The notes: a model not told the origin generated them from the sequence alone. A DNA stretch of 64,000 nt from Euclidia mi (GCA_944739405.2 OX123182.2:107177279-107241278); one strand, 5' to 3'. Counted from the stretch's first letter, positions 34,126 to 46,225 are shown. Made by a program: numbers and translations.

Positions 34126-34281
34126 TTATCTAACTGTTTTACCACCTTCATATAGAACATGTAAATTATTTTTACCGCTTACTCGTGAACATGCCACATA
34201 TAACTGACCATGTGAAATACAACATGTTCAGGGGTCGATTCCAGCTGTTTCAAGTCTGTCCCTGTGATTTATTTTGAACAT
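34126..34281 (-). pseudogene. PIF1-type helicase C-terminus of a Helitron-like element
   Basis: The minus-strand reading gives a degraded INKSQGQTL-like motif region (FKINHRDRLETAGID), an in-frame TGA, then SHGQLYVACSRV and a GKT-containing tail ending in TAA at 34126-34128. SHGQLYVACSRV is the signature of the last helicase motif in Helitron Rep/Hel and PIF1-like proteins. Helitrons move by rolling-circle replication using such a helicase. Only ~50 codons remain, so it is a relic. A host PIF1 gene is unlikely because the downstream sequence is repeat. Confidence 0.75.
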
Positions 34282-35149
34282 ACACTCAGGGCTAAGAATA
34301 TCCAGCCCTGCCGAAAGTAAGATAGCCCCGTTGAGTTACTCAAGAGGTATCTGAATTCAGGCCTCAGTCTCCCACCCAAGGATTCCCACGTACGTAAGGT
34401 GTGGGAATTTGGGAATAATGAGACACCTGTATAAGTACAGAACACGGACGAACGAAAGAAATCAAAGAAACACATCCACATTCATTATTCAACTAAACGA
34501 CTAAGACACCAATCCGACGAAAACGAAAGAAAATTAACCGAGAACCTTATCAATCCACGGAGAATCTTAACACCGCCATTCAGAAAACGCCATCTATGTT
34601 TACATATACAAACCGACTGAGATAGCAAATAATATGGACTAATCGACAATTTATTGAAAAAAGGATCTATAGTCATTGCTTTTATCATTTAAAATAAAAT
34701 GAAATGATTATATAACTATTATATAAACATAATAATTTGAAATAAATGAGATTGACCATTTAAATTAAGTGGACATTGTAATAAATTTTGACACAGAGAC
34801 TTTTTGTATATGAAAGTGCCGAATATTATACTCTATTATTTTTTTAATAACAGAAAGATACCCGACACATAATTATTGTCTATTTTGCAAGAAACATTTA
34901 TTTTGCCAGAAAATTATTTGAAAATAGTGACATCTATCGGTCGGAAGGATAACTATAAATATGTTCGGTTCCAGTAATTTATTTATCGAAAATACGTAAA
35001 AATATACTGACGAAATTAAGAATCGCCTCCTTTTTTAAAGTCAGGTAAATAGCCATCAAACACTTTGAAGGTACCTATTTAGACTAACTATACTTTTACT
35101 AACAAACTTATAATGATCATAGATGGCACCACATATATAACCAGTTTTG
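34282..35149. other. Non-coding stretch, nothing firm
   Basis: 34290-34470 has unusual Pro/Ser-coding frames but no recognisable domain. The rest is AT-rich. Confidence 0.35.
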
Positions 35150-35455
35150 GATGATCCCTGTTTTGTTTGGGACTACGTACAAAGGAGAGGTCAAGCTGTA
35201 CACCGAAAACCACTCAACCGATTGTGATGTAATATATACTATTTTATAGGTTTGAGTATCCTTTCTACATGAGTGTAAGTTTTATTGAAATCAATTTCAC
35301 AATTTTAAGAGATCTTTAGCAACATAGGGAAAGACGTCGGACAGACAGACAGACATAAATTCAAAAAATTATCAAGTATTGCTTTTTAGCATTTTCCTAG
35401 ATTTTTTAGCAAATTTTCGTCAAAATATCTTAATATACAGACTTTTTCACCTCTA
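35150..35455 (+). repeat. Old dispersed repeat with (ACAG)n
   Basis: AACCACTCAACCGATTGTGA and GGACAGACAGACAGACATAA resemble the 3' regions of moth non-autonomous elements. It borders the LINE 3' end. Confidence 0.4.
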
Positions 35456-35946
35456 CAGTTTTATTATAGTGTAGATATTTTGTTTTTGTAAGGAACTGCA
35501 ACTGTTTCACATTGTTGTTAATTACTTGTAAATAGTAATTAGGAACATACATAACACTTAAATAATTAATGCAGTTACCAATTTAACTGCTGTAGTAGCC
35601 TTCCAGTGTGAATATTGTGTAACAGGAGCATCCACTTACGTCTTACAATGTAGGCAACTCACGATGTTCATAACTATGGTGGAAATATATGTTACAGAAG
35701 TGACTGTATATGAATACACAAAATTACTAAATCATTAGTTTACAGCCCATAATCACGAGTTATCTTCATCTTACAGTGCAGTAAAACTTCAATAAAATTA
35801 GTGGAACAACTATGCAAATATAAATGTAGTACCTAAATTGAATGACCTAATAATACATGAACAGTAATTTAAAAGAACTAGAAATATTATATAAGGATTA
35901 ACTGAAAAATGCAAAGTATCTATATAATTCAAATTAGGTATAAAGA

Positions 35947-38822
35947 TCATGAGTTGTCTAGCGTAAGTGACCAGCTATCCTTATCACTGAAATAATCATT
36001 AATAGTATAATAACCTTTCTTAATAAGGCAGTCTTTTATTTTAGTTTTAAATGTACTAAATGGTAATTCTAAAAGACTAATTGGTATTTTATTGTATATA
36101 CGAATACCTAGCCCTACAAAAGAATGATTAACTTTATGTAAACGATGATAAGGGGCATATAACCTATGCCTGTTTCGAGTATTTATGTTATGTATATCGC
36201 TTTTTGTGGTAAATAAACCTATATTTTGCCTAATGTACAAATTATTATCAAATAAAAATTGCGAGGCTACTGTAAGAATTCCTATAGACTTAAAGCGTTC
36301 CCTAAGAGTATCTTTTGCACCTAACATGTATATTGCTCTTACCGCTCGTTTTTGTAGAACGAAGATATTCTGAATATCCGCAGCTTTGCCCCATAACAAA
36401 ATGCCGTAGGACATAACACTGTGAAAATAGCTAAAATAAACTAAACGAGCCGTGTCGATGTCAGTAAGTTGCCTAACTTTTCTAACGGCATACGCAGCAG
36501 AGCTTAGCTTTCCTGCAAGACATGCTATATGTGCACCCCATTGTAACTTATTATCTAATGTAATACCTAGGAACACTGTAGAGTCTACTGTGTCAAGTTC
36601 CTCCCTATCTAGCATAATATTAGGTCCCAGTTGTCTTACGTTAGGTAAAGCAAATTTAACGCATTTAGTTTTCCTAGAATTAAGTACTAGGTTATTTGCT
36701 GTTAACCATTGTGTAGCTTGTAATAGTGCATTATTTACATCATCAAATTGATTTCTATTCCTATCTACTTTAAAAATAAGTGACGTATCATCTGCAAAAA
36801 GTACAACATCCCAGATGCTTTTTAAATAAAAAGGTAAGTCATTAATATATACAAGAAATAGAAAAGGACCTTAAATTGAGCCTTGTGGAACGCCTAGCTG
36901 TATAGGTAATTTAGAGGATGTAGTCCCATTTACATCGACACACTGAAATCTCTGCCGCAGGTACGAATCGACAACACTAAGTGCGGTTTTCTCTACGCCA
37001 TAGTGGCGGAGCTTACGCAGTAGCGTGTCGTGCTGAACGCAGTCAAATGCTTTAGATAGGTCACAGAACACTCCAATAGCATTCTTTGATGACCCCCAAG
37101 CACTATAAACGTGTTTTATGAGAGCAACACCCGCATCAGTAGTGGATCTACCTTTAGTAAATCCGTATTGATCTTTGTGAAGCAGACTATTTAAATTAAA
37201 GTGGTTTAGTAGCTGCTTTAAAAGAATCTTTTCAAATATTTTACTAAATGCCGGCAAGATAGATATGGGCCTAAAATTATTAATTTCATTTTTACTGCCA
37301 GATTTGAATAAGGGTATAATTTTACTTAATTTCATCAAATCCGGAAATACGCCTAGGTCAAGCATTGATTAAAAATTATAGATAGGTAAGGCGCAACAGT
37401 CTCAACTATAGTACCTAAAATTTTAATTGAAATGCCCCAAAAGGCACCGGTATTTTTAATATTAATTGAATTATATGCGATCAATATATCTTGCGGGGTA
37501 ACGTGCTCGAATCTAAACACGCTCTTGCATTCAGGTACACTGCTAAGCAAAAAATTTCCAGCGTCTAAAGATGATGATTGTAAACAGCTAGTAGTTGTTA
37601 AAGGAATGCTCGCAAAGAAACTATTGAACATATGTGCTACTTGAGTTTTATTGGTGACTAATAAATTGTTTTATTTAAGTTCAAATTGGTTTTCCCGTGG
37701 TCGTGCTCTTCCTGTTTCATTATTTATAATTTTCCAAGTTTCTTTAATTATATTTGTTGAATGCTTAATTTTACTACTAATAAATTTAGATTTTGCCATA
37801 ATACAAACTTGTTGAAAAATTTTTGAGTACTTTTTTACATAATCTCGAAAAGGTGTGACAAATATATGTTGTTTCATACCATATAATTCAAACAACTTGG
37901 CTCTACTTTTGTATATACCTATAGTGGCCCACTGGTTAAAAGATCCCCTTTAGTGTGACTGTTTTACTCTTGAAGGTATTTTGAAACTCATTATTTACTA
38001 GTCCAAAAAGTGAGTTATAAATTGTATTTGGATTTTGTGAGTTCAATATTGAGGTATTGAGTTTAGCAATAATATTGGTTTTGAAACGTATTAGGCGATT
38101 GGTAGTCTGAGGCCTACATTCTACTGTACGTGATTTATCATATGTTGAACAGGGAAAAGTAGCTATCTGTCCACGGTGATCAGAAGGGAGAGAACTAATT
38201 ACTACTGGGTTTGTGGCAGCACAAGAACTAAATATGTTATCTAAACAAGTAGAAGATGTTGCAGATACTCTAGTAGGTTCACAGAATAGGTTACTTAAAT
38301 TAAATGACTTAAAAAGATTCAGAAATCTAATACACTGTGAAGAGTTCTCTAAAATATTAATATTAAAATCGCCACATATATAATATTCTTATTACTACAT
38401 TTAATTTTATTTATAGCATCTTCCATAACAGTCTCAAATAGATTATAGTCACCAGAAGGAGGTCGATATACACAAATTACTATATATAGGTCTAATTCCA
38501 TACAGGACAACTCAATAGTGTGCTCAATAGATAAATTAACAATATCTTTACGTTCCTTACATTTTAATAAATTTGAAGTTATTATGAGAGAACCGCCTCT
38601 AATAGCCTGCATTCTTATATACGAACTCTGCACTGTATAATATTGATTTATAACTTATTGTTATGCTCATGGTTCTTTAACCAATGTTCAGTTAAGCACA
38701 AAACCTTAACATCATATTTTTCTAGAAATAAACTTAACTCTAATTCTTTGCCAGATAGGCCCTGCATGTTTTGGTGTACTATATTCAAATACTGCACCCT
38801 AACTGTTGTCCTATCTTGGAGT
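35947..38822 (-). pseudogene. LINE ORF2: APE endonuclease and reverse transcriptase, disrupted
   Basis: The endonuclease begins near 38800 with VHQNMQGL and LCLTEHWL, which supply the conserved Asn and catalytic Glu of APE-type LINE endonucleases. The middle of the domain (38350-37900) is split between frames. The RT includes SDLMKLSKIIPLFKSG, GVFCDLSKAFDCV, VPQGS and FADD at 36787-36798. A TAA at 36871-36873 cuts the frame inside the conserved VPQGS block, so no full RT can be made. The C-terminal part is open to 35947. It would nick target DNA and prime cDNA synthesis when intact. Confidence 0.85.
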
Positions 38823-39831
38823 TTAAATCACAAGACGTGTCAAGAAAAACGTTGTTAGTACAAGTACTAACCCTATCAAATAAATTGTCAACACAAGGTT
38901 TCTGCCTTGTTGTAAATTGTATGCTAATAGTTTAGCAATCTGTCGCTTAATATAAAATGGCAGATACATTGTATCTCTTGTTGAAGTAAATTTACTAATA
39001 AATTTAGTAGCGTCAAAAAAACAATATTGCGTCACTATGACGACAAGTTATATTATATAAGAACATATTTAATGTGTGTATGTGCATGTTTTGTGTATGT
39101 GTTAAGTCATTTGAGTAAGGCAAAGCACATAAAATAAATTTACAACTAAACTTGGAATTAAGGTCTAATAACATTAACACACATTCTATGATATGCTGTC
39201 CTTTTACCGTTAAACTGTTACCAAACAACAATATGGCCGTACTACTCTCATCTAAGGGGTGCAACTTAATCTGATTAACTAAAATACTGTAACTATCCCC
39301 TGGCCTACAGTAATTTATAACACACTGGTTTGTATTCTCACTGAGAAGACTACCAAAATTATGACCCAGCCTATCAGAAAAAAATTAGGTTTTGTTAGTT
39401 GATGTTGAAAACCTAGATTTAATCATATTTGATTGTGAAGAGGATTGGTTTTGTGAATTATCAGAAAAGTTCTCAGGTAGTATGGTACTCAACGGCTCTG
39501 CTGGGTTTGGAGTGTGAATGTGAGCACAAGGACATGAGAGCTTATTGGTTAGAGACTCATACATTTCTGCATTACATCTCACCAAGTCTACTAGCTCACC
39601 TGCCTCTACTATACGCTTGCTCAGCTCTTGTTGAGAAGCTTGATATTTGTTAAATATTTCATTTAAGGTGCTCTCCCTAAGTACTAGCTCTTCCCTCAAG
39701 CGATGAGTGTCAGTATCATACACTACCCTACTATGTTCTAAACTTCTAGAGTACTTAGACAGTTGATCAAGTAAATAAATGCGCTCCTTTCTGAGATTTA
39801 AATTAACTCTATGCACTTTATATTTCTTCAT
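38823..39831 (-). pseudogene. LINE ORF1b: coiled coil and SGNH-hydrolase-like region
   Basis: The ATG at 39831-39829 overlaps the TGA of ORF1a as ATGA. The first ~150 residues are coiled-coil-like (LLDQLSKYSRSLEH and similar) and end in a Ser/Asn-rich stretch. After an in-frame TAA the frame continues with SDRLGHNFGSLL, LLFGNSLTV and, after a shift in a run of seven T near 39020, RDTMYLPFYIKRQIAKLL. This order of blocks resembles the SGNH/GDSL-esterase domain found in ORF1 of CR1-like LINEs. The position expected for the catalytic His appears to be Tyr. The domain assignment is inferred from block order, not a search. Confidence 0.6.
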
Positions 39832-40376
39832 AGATTTATGACATTTTTAATTAGTTTATTAACTTTAATATAGCGTTTAAGTTTTTTATGACTTGAAAAG
39901 CTGGGTGTCATAATAATGGTATCGTCCCTGGTCAGGTCTATTGTCACAACAGGCTCCCTAATACACACATGATCAGGCTCACTACTAACCAACTCATGAT
40001 ATAGACTGCAGGTATTCGCTATCTGTTCACTGCGTTTAAGAGTTTCTAAGTTAGAGATGGTGTTATGAGCTTCACTCAATTCTCGTTCTAGTTCAGCAAC
40101 ACGTCTCAGAGCTTCTTCATGAGTGTCCATACACTGTTGAAAGTTGGACACTGTCAATCGAAGTTGTTCATGTTGCTCAAGTATTTCGAGATGGTGTGTG
40201 TGCATTTCAGCCAACTCTGCCTTGAGTTCAGTATTCTTGTTTACTATTTTCTGTACTTCTTCTTCGCTGTCCTCCCTTTCCTGTAGCAGCTGGTTACACA
40301 GGATTTTAGAGCATTCCAATTCCTTAAGCGTGGTCTGTAGTTTGTCCTCCAGAACTGCCATCCTGCGGGTCAGCAT
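39828..40376 (-). pseudogene. LINE ORF1a: coiled-coil protein
   Basis: From ATG at 40376 the product is about 182 residues: MLTRRMAVLEDKLQTTLKE, then heptads rich in Leu, Glu and Gln, then a basic C-terminus with IDLTRDDTIIM and KKLKRYIKVNK. I chose this start because the isolated fragment at 19.4-19.9 kb begins with the equivalent MMTR. The frame is open throughout, but the rest of the element is broken, so it is labelled pseudogene. Coiled-coil ORF1 proteins of LINEs usually trimerise and bind element RNA. It ends in an ATGA overlap with the next frame. Confidence 0.65.
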
Positions 40377-40440
40377 TTCCACAGACCTACCCCGTAGGCA
40401 CCTGAAATATAAGGAAGAGTGAGTGAAGTCAGCTGAGGGC

Positions 40441-41382
40441 AACTATGAAATAGGTAGATAGAAAGTTGAGAAGGAAATATTGTAGGTAGATCATAAAAAA
40501 GAAAAGAGACTAAAATTGAATAAATTTAGGAACAGCTTATTTTAAATAGGTACTAAGTATTGGGGAATTTGATATTCTATTCATAGAAAAGTAATGAACA
40601 TAATAAGTTTGATATATTTATAAAACAATAATATGCAATTAAGAAGGTGAGTATCACTTATTGGTAATTTATTGTAATTCACTATAAAAATACAATAAAT
40701 CTATGAAATATCAATAAAATTGGAATGTATGTACTTATATAAATGGGTCTGTGTAACACTACTGTACTATTAATATTGATATATTTTATAATAAATAATT
40801 ATGTATTGTGTATAGTGTGTCATGTAGTATATGGTGTCTGAGGCAAATGTTTTTCGTCATCGATTTTGCTTCCACAATTTGTCAAGCAAAAGGAGACAAA
40901 CGGTGCCGCTGTGTATTGTAATTGACGTCGCTCACATATAATGAGCAGTGTTTATGTGATGTATGGTGTATTTTCGTTAGTAGTTTAAACAATAAAACAG
41001 TACAGGATTATTTATGTAAAGAATAATGAAAACAATAATCCCCGGGTTTCCAGATGATTTTAAATCTCGTCTCCGTTATCCGTTACTTTGACAGATAGTC
41101 CGCCACAAATTTTCTAGCGAGGTTTTGTCAGTAGTCCTTTTATTTATAGATACACCAACAATTATTGGTCAGGTTTATGGGTATATACTTCACTTTCCAC
41201 ATGGAATTATTACTTAAAATAACATTAAAGTATTTTTATCACTTAAAATAAATACACGTATTGAAATGACAACTGCTCGCTAGTGTTGCCAGCGAAGAAA
41301 AAAAAACAAAAAAACAGCCAACAATTTGAAATCCATTTCTTTATTGTTTTCTCAACTATTTTCTCAACTTATCCAAAACAAA
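40441..41382. other. Non-coding stretch, nothing recognised
   Basis: AT-rich, with poly(A)-like runs at 41303-41320. No frame or repeat stands out. Confidence 0.4.
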
Positions 41383-41510
41383 TGTGACGTCCTGCGCCCC
41401 TGAGACGAGATAACGTACGCACTGCGACCACGACACTGTAATTGCACACAACAGCATACAGAAATCATTGATTTATAGTTTGAGAAAATTAAATGGTTGA
41501 CCACGGCTGG
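41383..41510. repeat. ~128-bp direct duplication, left copy
   Basis: Shares CGCCCCTGAGAC, CACGACACTGT and GATTTATAGTTT blocks, in the same order and spacing, with 41789-41915. Confidence 0.7.
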
Positions 41511-41788
41511 TGTAACTTACGTTGAGCAAATAGTCTGCAATCTAAAAAGGCATCATATTAGAGAAGCTAAATAGTTACTTTTACAACATTTCAAAGCAAT
41601 TCATTTCCATTCTAATCAATATCCATTTTAATCAACTTACCATTCTACGTATTTAACTTATTCCACAACAAATATGAAGCAAAAAGACATGATATCCTAG
41701 CGTCTGTAGAGAGCTATAAAGCATACCAGTCACCTTTGCTAGATAGAGAGCTGTGAGACTTGTACTTGCGTGACAGTAACGAGATAGT

Positions 41789-41915
41789 GTGATGTCACGC
41801 GCCCCTGAGACAAGACAACGTGTGCACTGCAACCACGACACTGTTATTGCACACTAGCGCATAGAGAAAGCTTTGATTTATAGTTTCCAAAAGCACACAT
41901 TTTAACCACGGCTGT
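41789..41915. repeat. ~128-bp direct duplication, right copy
   Basis: Counterpart about 405 bp downstream, diverged by roughly a fifth to a quarter of positions, ending in CCACGGCTG as in the left copy. Confidence 0.7.
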
Positions 41916-42382
41916 TTATCTTAAGCCAAAACGTCGAGGCAAATATAATCTCATAACCTCTTGAATGTTTTGGAACACAACAATGTTTCCAATGTCGCAA
42001 ACCAGACTAAACACTTTATGAATATCCAAAGGTACTCAACTAACATTGTCTCAGTAAAACGTTATCTTCTAAGGCCAATCGCCAGCCGGTATAATTATGC
42101 GATTAAGACAACTTACATATTGATATATACTGGATATAGAAACTGGGATAACACTAAGAGGATGATAATGCTGATGACATATTGATATACACATGTCTGT
42201 AGGTTGTGTAATGTTGAGAAGAGAAAAGTCGATAAAATTTCACCCCATATTTGTGTTTTCATTTCCGTTGCGATACTTGAAAGCTCCTCACAAACGTATT
42301 GCTAACTTAGGGTACATCTTAACAATGGTTTAAATATCTGCTCAATTGTTTAATTATTTTTAGTTCATAAATTACATACATT

Positions 42383-42585
42383 ACAAGAGGTTGTCCGCAG
42401 CCATGCACACATTTTTTTCATACATTTTTCCCCGGTACCATGGGAATTTCAAGAAATCCCTTCTTAGTGCACTGCTACGGGCCCCTAGGAACATACATGC
42501 CAAATTTCTTCCTGCGCCCAATAGTTTTGACTGGGCGTTGTCTGTCAGTCAGTCACTAAAGTAAGAATTATATATATACGGATTA
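42383..42585 (+). repeat. Dispersed repeat family A, copy 8
   Basis: The TTGTCTGTCAGTCAGTCACT end and the GGAATTTCAAGAAATCCCTT centre are recognisable; the 5' end is diverged. Confidence 0.6.
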
Positions 42586-43162
42586 ACAATTATTTTGGGT
42601 AAGGAAAAGATAATGCATAGTTGCAGGTAGGGTTCGCCCAAAAATTACTATTTATTAAGTTTATTTATTCCTACAGGGTCCCGCAATCTTTAGTGAAAAG
42701 AACAGCTGGAAATGACTTGTGTAACATTATAGTTCCTGATTTAATTTAATCTTTATATTACGCGCAGTAAATAAACTAAAAGTAAATGGTTAATTAATGA
42801 CTATATACCGTTTTCCTTACAGACTTCAGTCTCAGCTATAGTTAATGGACGCAAGCAGCGAAACCGTCAGCGCAGTCTCAACGCGCTCGCCTAAGTTTTA
42901 AGCCCTAACCGACATAGCTACTGATATTTACATAGTATTGATATTTTAAGTAGATGCTAAAAGACTCCTTTATCTTGGAAGGAAAGCCTGCGATCATATT
43001 TGAATCTGCTTTGCTTTAATAAACTGTGTTTATAATTATTTAAATCAGACATTTGGCACAGTTCCAATGCGAAATAATTGAGATGTCTGCAACTCAAGTA
43101 TTTTCAAGTAAAGATTGAAAATACTGACCGCCTCTAAAGTTTATTTTTTTATGTTTTATTTA
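42586..43162. other. Non-coding stretch, nothing recognised
   Basis: No feature seen. Confidence 0.4.
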
Positions 43163-43250
43163 TATACTCACGCTTGTATCCATGAAGGGGTAGACAGAGG
43201 TGTAATATTACACCCACAGTTTGCCATGAATTTCGCCTCTCAAGTGCTTC
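43163..43250 (-). repeat. SINE family S4 3' fragment
   Basis: TAGACAGAGGTGTAATATTA followed by CACCCACA matches the S4 SINE at 58.3 kb in the same orientation. Confidence 0.6.
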
Positions 43251-43561
43251 CATATATTGTAAGCAGGAGATGTGACTTATTTCAGCGTAATGGCACGTCG
43301 TCGTTGGCTATTCTACTTTGAGCAATGCTCCATGGGAATTATTATTAGCCACAACTGTCCAAAAATTCTTTTTTTCAATTTCAATTCAATTCAATTTATT
43401 TTATTTGCAAAAATGGGTTTGTTCACACAAGATGTTATTTGTTACATTATAGTATCACCACATTCAGCTTTTCGGCATGCAAATATTTCCTTTATGGTTA
43501 ACAAAATTATTAAACGTACATTATAGTAATATAAATCAAAATTAATAGATGATAATTAAAA

Positions 43562-43805
43562 CCTTGTCCGTGTGGTGACGGGTTAAGAATACGGACTGTC
43601 ACCACCCCATATCATCCCATGGGTGTCGTAAGAGCCGACAGAGGGAGCATATTATGCAGAGAACAGCACTGTAAGAGAAGGAAAACTTGATACAAACCCT
43701 ATACCAACACGTTTGGCCAGCGTGGTATAGTAGGCCAATTCCTCCTCTCGAAGAAGAGGCCTAGTCCAGCAGTGGACTGTTGAAGGCTGGTGATGATGAT
43801 GATGA
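43562..43805 (+). mobile_element. SINE family S3, copy 3, inside a LINE 3' region
   Basis: Same core as the 14.5 and 18.5 kb copies, ending in a (GAT)n tail. ATTAAAA on both sides is a possible short target-site duplication, less clear than in the other copies. Confidence 0.75.
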
Positions 43806-43859
43806 TTAAAAACTCATAAGGGTACGTCAACTATAAACTTAACTAGGTTTTCTACAGTT

Positions 43860-45062
43860 TATCTAGCAGATATTCGTTGAAAGACCTTGGCCAATAATAT
43901 TTTATTCACAGCACATTTGAAAGTTAGAAAATTTTCTATTTTTAATATTTCATTAGGTAAATGATTATAAAGGCGAGGTGCCATACAAAATACACTTTTG
44001 TTCTTCAATGTCGTTCTGCTTACAGTTATTCGGACTCTTAAATGATATCAATGACTATTCAGGTGCTCAAATAGATTTATATTTTTTCTAGTGAACAGAA
44101 TTGCCTCTGGGATATATAAACATGGCAAAGTTAACAGGTGTAGTTTACTAAAAAAGGTCTTGCAACTATCAGTTTGTTTCAAACCACATATTGCTCTTAC
44201 GCATCTCTTTTGTGCCACAAATACCGACTCTTTTTCTGTAGAATTTCCTCAGAATAATATTCCATATCTTAGGAGGGACATCACATTGCCATGATAAGAC
44301 ATCAACACAGTTGAAATGTCCGCTGTTTTTGACAACAAATATAGCGCATAGGCAAATTTATGTAATTTAGAACACAGCTGATCTAGGTGCGATTTCCAAT
44401 TTAGATCAGAGTCAATAGTTAATCCTAAAAATTTTGTTTCATTAATTTGTGTGATTTTATGGTTTAAATAATGAATGTCAAATTTATTTAATTTATTATC
44501 TATTGAAAAATGTCATAAAATTAGTCTTGGATAGATTTATTTTTAAATTATTTAATGTCAGCCATTGAATCATATTATCTAATGTCATATTTACATCATT
44601 TTCTAATTGAATATTATTATTGTTGGTAAAAATAATGAAGCTATCGTCTGCAAATAGGACCGATTCATGTCTTGTTTGCCTAGGTAAATCATTCACATAT
44701 ATAATAAACAGTAGAGGTCCTAAAACACTTCCTTGTGGGATTCCTAAAACTGTCTGTTAAAATTCTGAAATGTAATCAATTTCCATTTTAGTTTCTACAC
44801 ATATTTTAGTAATCTTTGTTGCTTGTGTTCTATTACTTAGGTAGGATTTGATTAAATCAAGTATATTGCCTTTTACTCCATACGCGTACAACTTATTAAG
44901 AAGTAAGCAATCTTCCACATGATCAAACGCCTTAGTTAAGTCCATAAATAGTGCACATAATTGTCCACCGTTATCTAAACTATTAGTTACCGGATTTAAA
45001 AATTTATACATTGCTAGATTTATAGACTTATTTTTACTAAAACCGACTTGTTGACTTCTTCA
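43860..45062 (-). pseudogene. LINE reverse transcriptase, C-terminal two thirds
   Basis: The minus-strand reading begins QVGFSKNKSINLAM and contains LFMDLTKAFDHV, GIPQGSVLGPLLF and the catalytic FADD at 44643-44654, followed by TKFLGLTIDSDLNWKSHL and a C-terminal region. An in-frame TAA at about 44757-44759 precedes GIPQGS, and more shifts follow below 44500. It belongs to the same superfamily as the 35-40 kb LINE but to a distinct family, with about a third of residues shared by eye. Confidence 0.8.
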
Positions 45063-45093
45063 TACAATTTGCCATAAAAATCATAACGCTTTA

Positions 45094-45243
45094 GGCCTTC
45101 CTCACATTGGTCATGAGCGTTTCTCGAGCGTACGCTCGACGTCCGTCCGGCGTGCGCTCGGCGTTCACTTTGTACTACAGAATGAACGCCGAGCGCACGC
45201 TGCCTGGGCGTACACTCGAGGAACGCTGATGCCCAATGTGAGG
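45094..45243. mobile_element. Palindromic CpG-rich MITE
   Basis: CCTCACATTGGTCATGAGCG at the left is answered by the complement of CGCTGATGCCCAATGTGAGG at the right. Inner segments CGGCGTTCACTTTGTA and its near complement pair around the centre. TTA precedes the left end, but a matching TTA at the right was not found, so the superfamily remains open. Confidence 0.6.
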
Positions 45244-45629
45244 TCGAACTTTGCCTTCTGTGCACGTTACCTAGAAACGAGAGAGTGCAGAGAGGTTCTA
45301 AGACGCCGAAACCAGCTCTCTATTACTATCCATATTTAAATATTTTAGTTTTTTCATACGTACACACATTTTTTATCATATGTACAGTATGGGATCAATG
45401 CCCAGAATCCAGAAGATTTATAATCTAATAAATATTAACTATTTGAATCGTGATACGCATGCCATCATCTCATTTTCCATAGCGTGTTGTGGCGGCGTGA
45501 AGTGCAAACAGCCGCGACAATCACGCTTAGTACAACGTAAACGAGCCGCATAATCCCGCAGTTGACAAATGACACACATAAAACCGCAGTGAACATGCAT
45601 GTTAAGGTTCGATGTTTTTTTTTCTTCTT

Positions 45630-45850
45630 TTTTTTATAAAGACAACTCCCGCACTAGGAATAAATCCTGTGTCGCGGGGGACTTTACAAACATACAAACA
45701 ACGGATACAATGAACACCCAGACTCGAAACAACAAATTATGAATAACACAAAGTGTTGTCTCGTGTGGGGCTCGAACCCACAACACTCGGCGCAGTGTCA
45801 AGCGGCGAGGCGACCGCTTAAACCATTACGCCAACCGTGCAGTCAGTATT
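45630..45850 (-). mobile_element. tRNA-derived SINE family S2, copy 3
   Basis: Reverse-orientation copy, with AACTCCCGCACTAGG and CCTGTGTCGCGGGGGACTTT on the plus strand and the box A/box B head ending at GCGCCAACCGTGCAGTCAGT-like sequence near 45845. Confidence 0.8.
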
Positions 45851-46154
45851 ATGCTAGTTATTTGAATTAAGTTCTGACAAAATGAGCATGTATGGAAAAG
45901 TGAATAAGTAGCCATAGAAAATTAAAAAAGGCCTCTGAATAATAATGCCCACATAGGCAGACCAAGCTAAAAGAATAAAACGTGATCAGTGTATGTTAAG
46001 ATGAAGATAAAATCAGATTGCCGCCTCCGATATACCTTGGATATCACTAGTACTTTGGGATATCGTTTATCTAAGGATATCTATGTACCTACTAAAAATG
46101 CAGTTGGTTATTGGTGTCTCGGTACAATTCATTCAAAATTATAGATGCACTTTA

Positions 46155-46225
46155 AGCAGCGATGGCCTAGTGGTGATGCTTACGAACTGCTACTCAGGGA
46201 TATTTTATTCAAACCGTCGTGATAG
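46155..46225 (+). repeat. Possible degenerate tRNA-like SINE head
   Basis: GATGGCCTAGTGGTGATGC resembles box A; a box B-like ATTCAAACC follows. Weak. Confidence 0.3.

Larger units (their letters stand above)
35456..40440 (-). mobile_element. Nearly full-length Jockey/CR1-like LINE
   Basis: Read on the minus strand it holds ORF1a (coiled coil), ORF1b (coiled coil plus SGNH-like region), then an APE-type endonuclease, reverse transcriptase and a ~450-bp 3' region. About 5 kb is the normal length for this group. It carries several frameshifts and stops and is therefore probably inactive. The 3' edge is approximate because no duplication was found. Confidence 0.85.
43375..45062 (-). mobile_element. 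5'-truncated Jockey/CR1-like LINE, second family
   Basis: The RT-coding part runs from 45062 to about 43860 on the minus strand. A 3' region ends in an (AATTG)n-like tail at 43375-43402. A SINE of family S3 (43562-43805) sits inside the 3' region. The 5' truncation is next to a MITE at 45094. Confidence 0.7.

Noticed and set aside
34126..34281. Host PIF1 DNA helicase gene
   Set aside because: Only the last motifs are present, with a stop, and they run straight into a dispersed repeat, so a Helitron relic is more likely.
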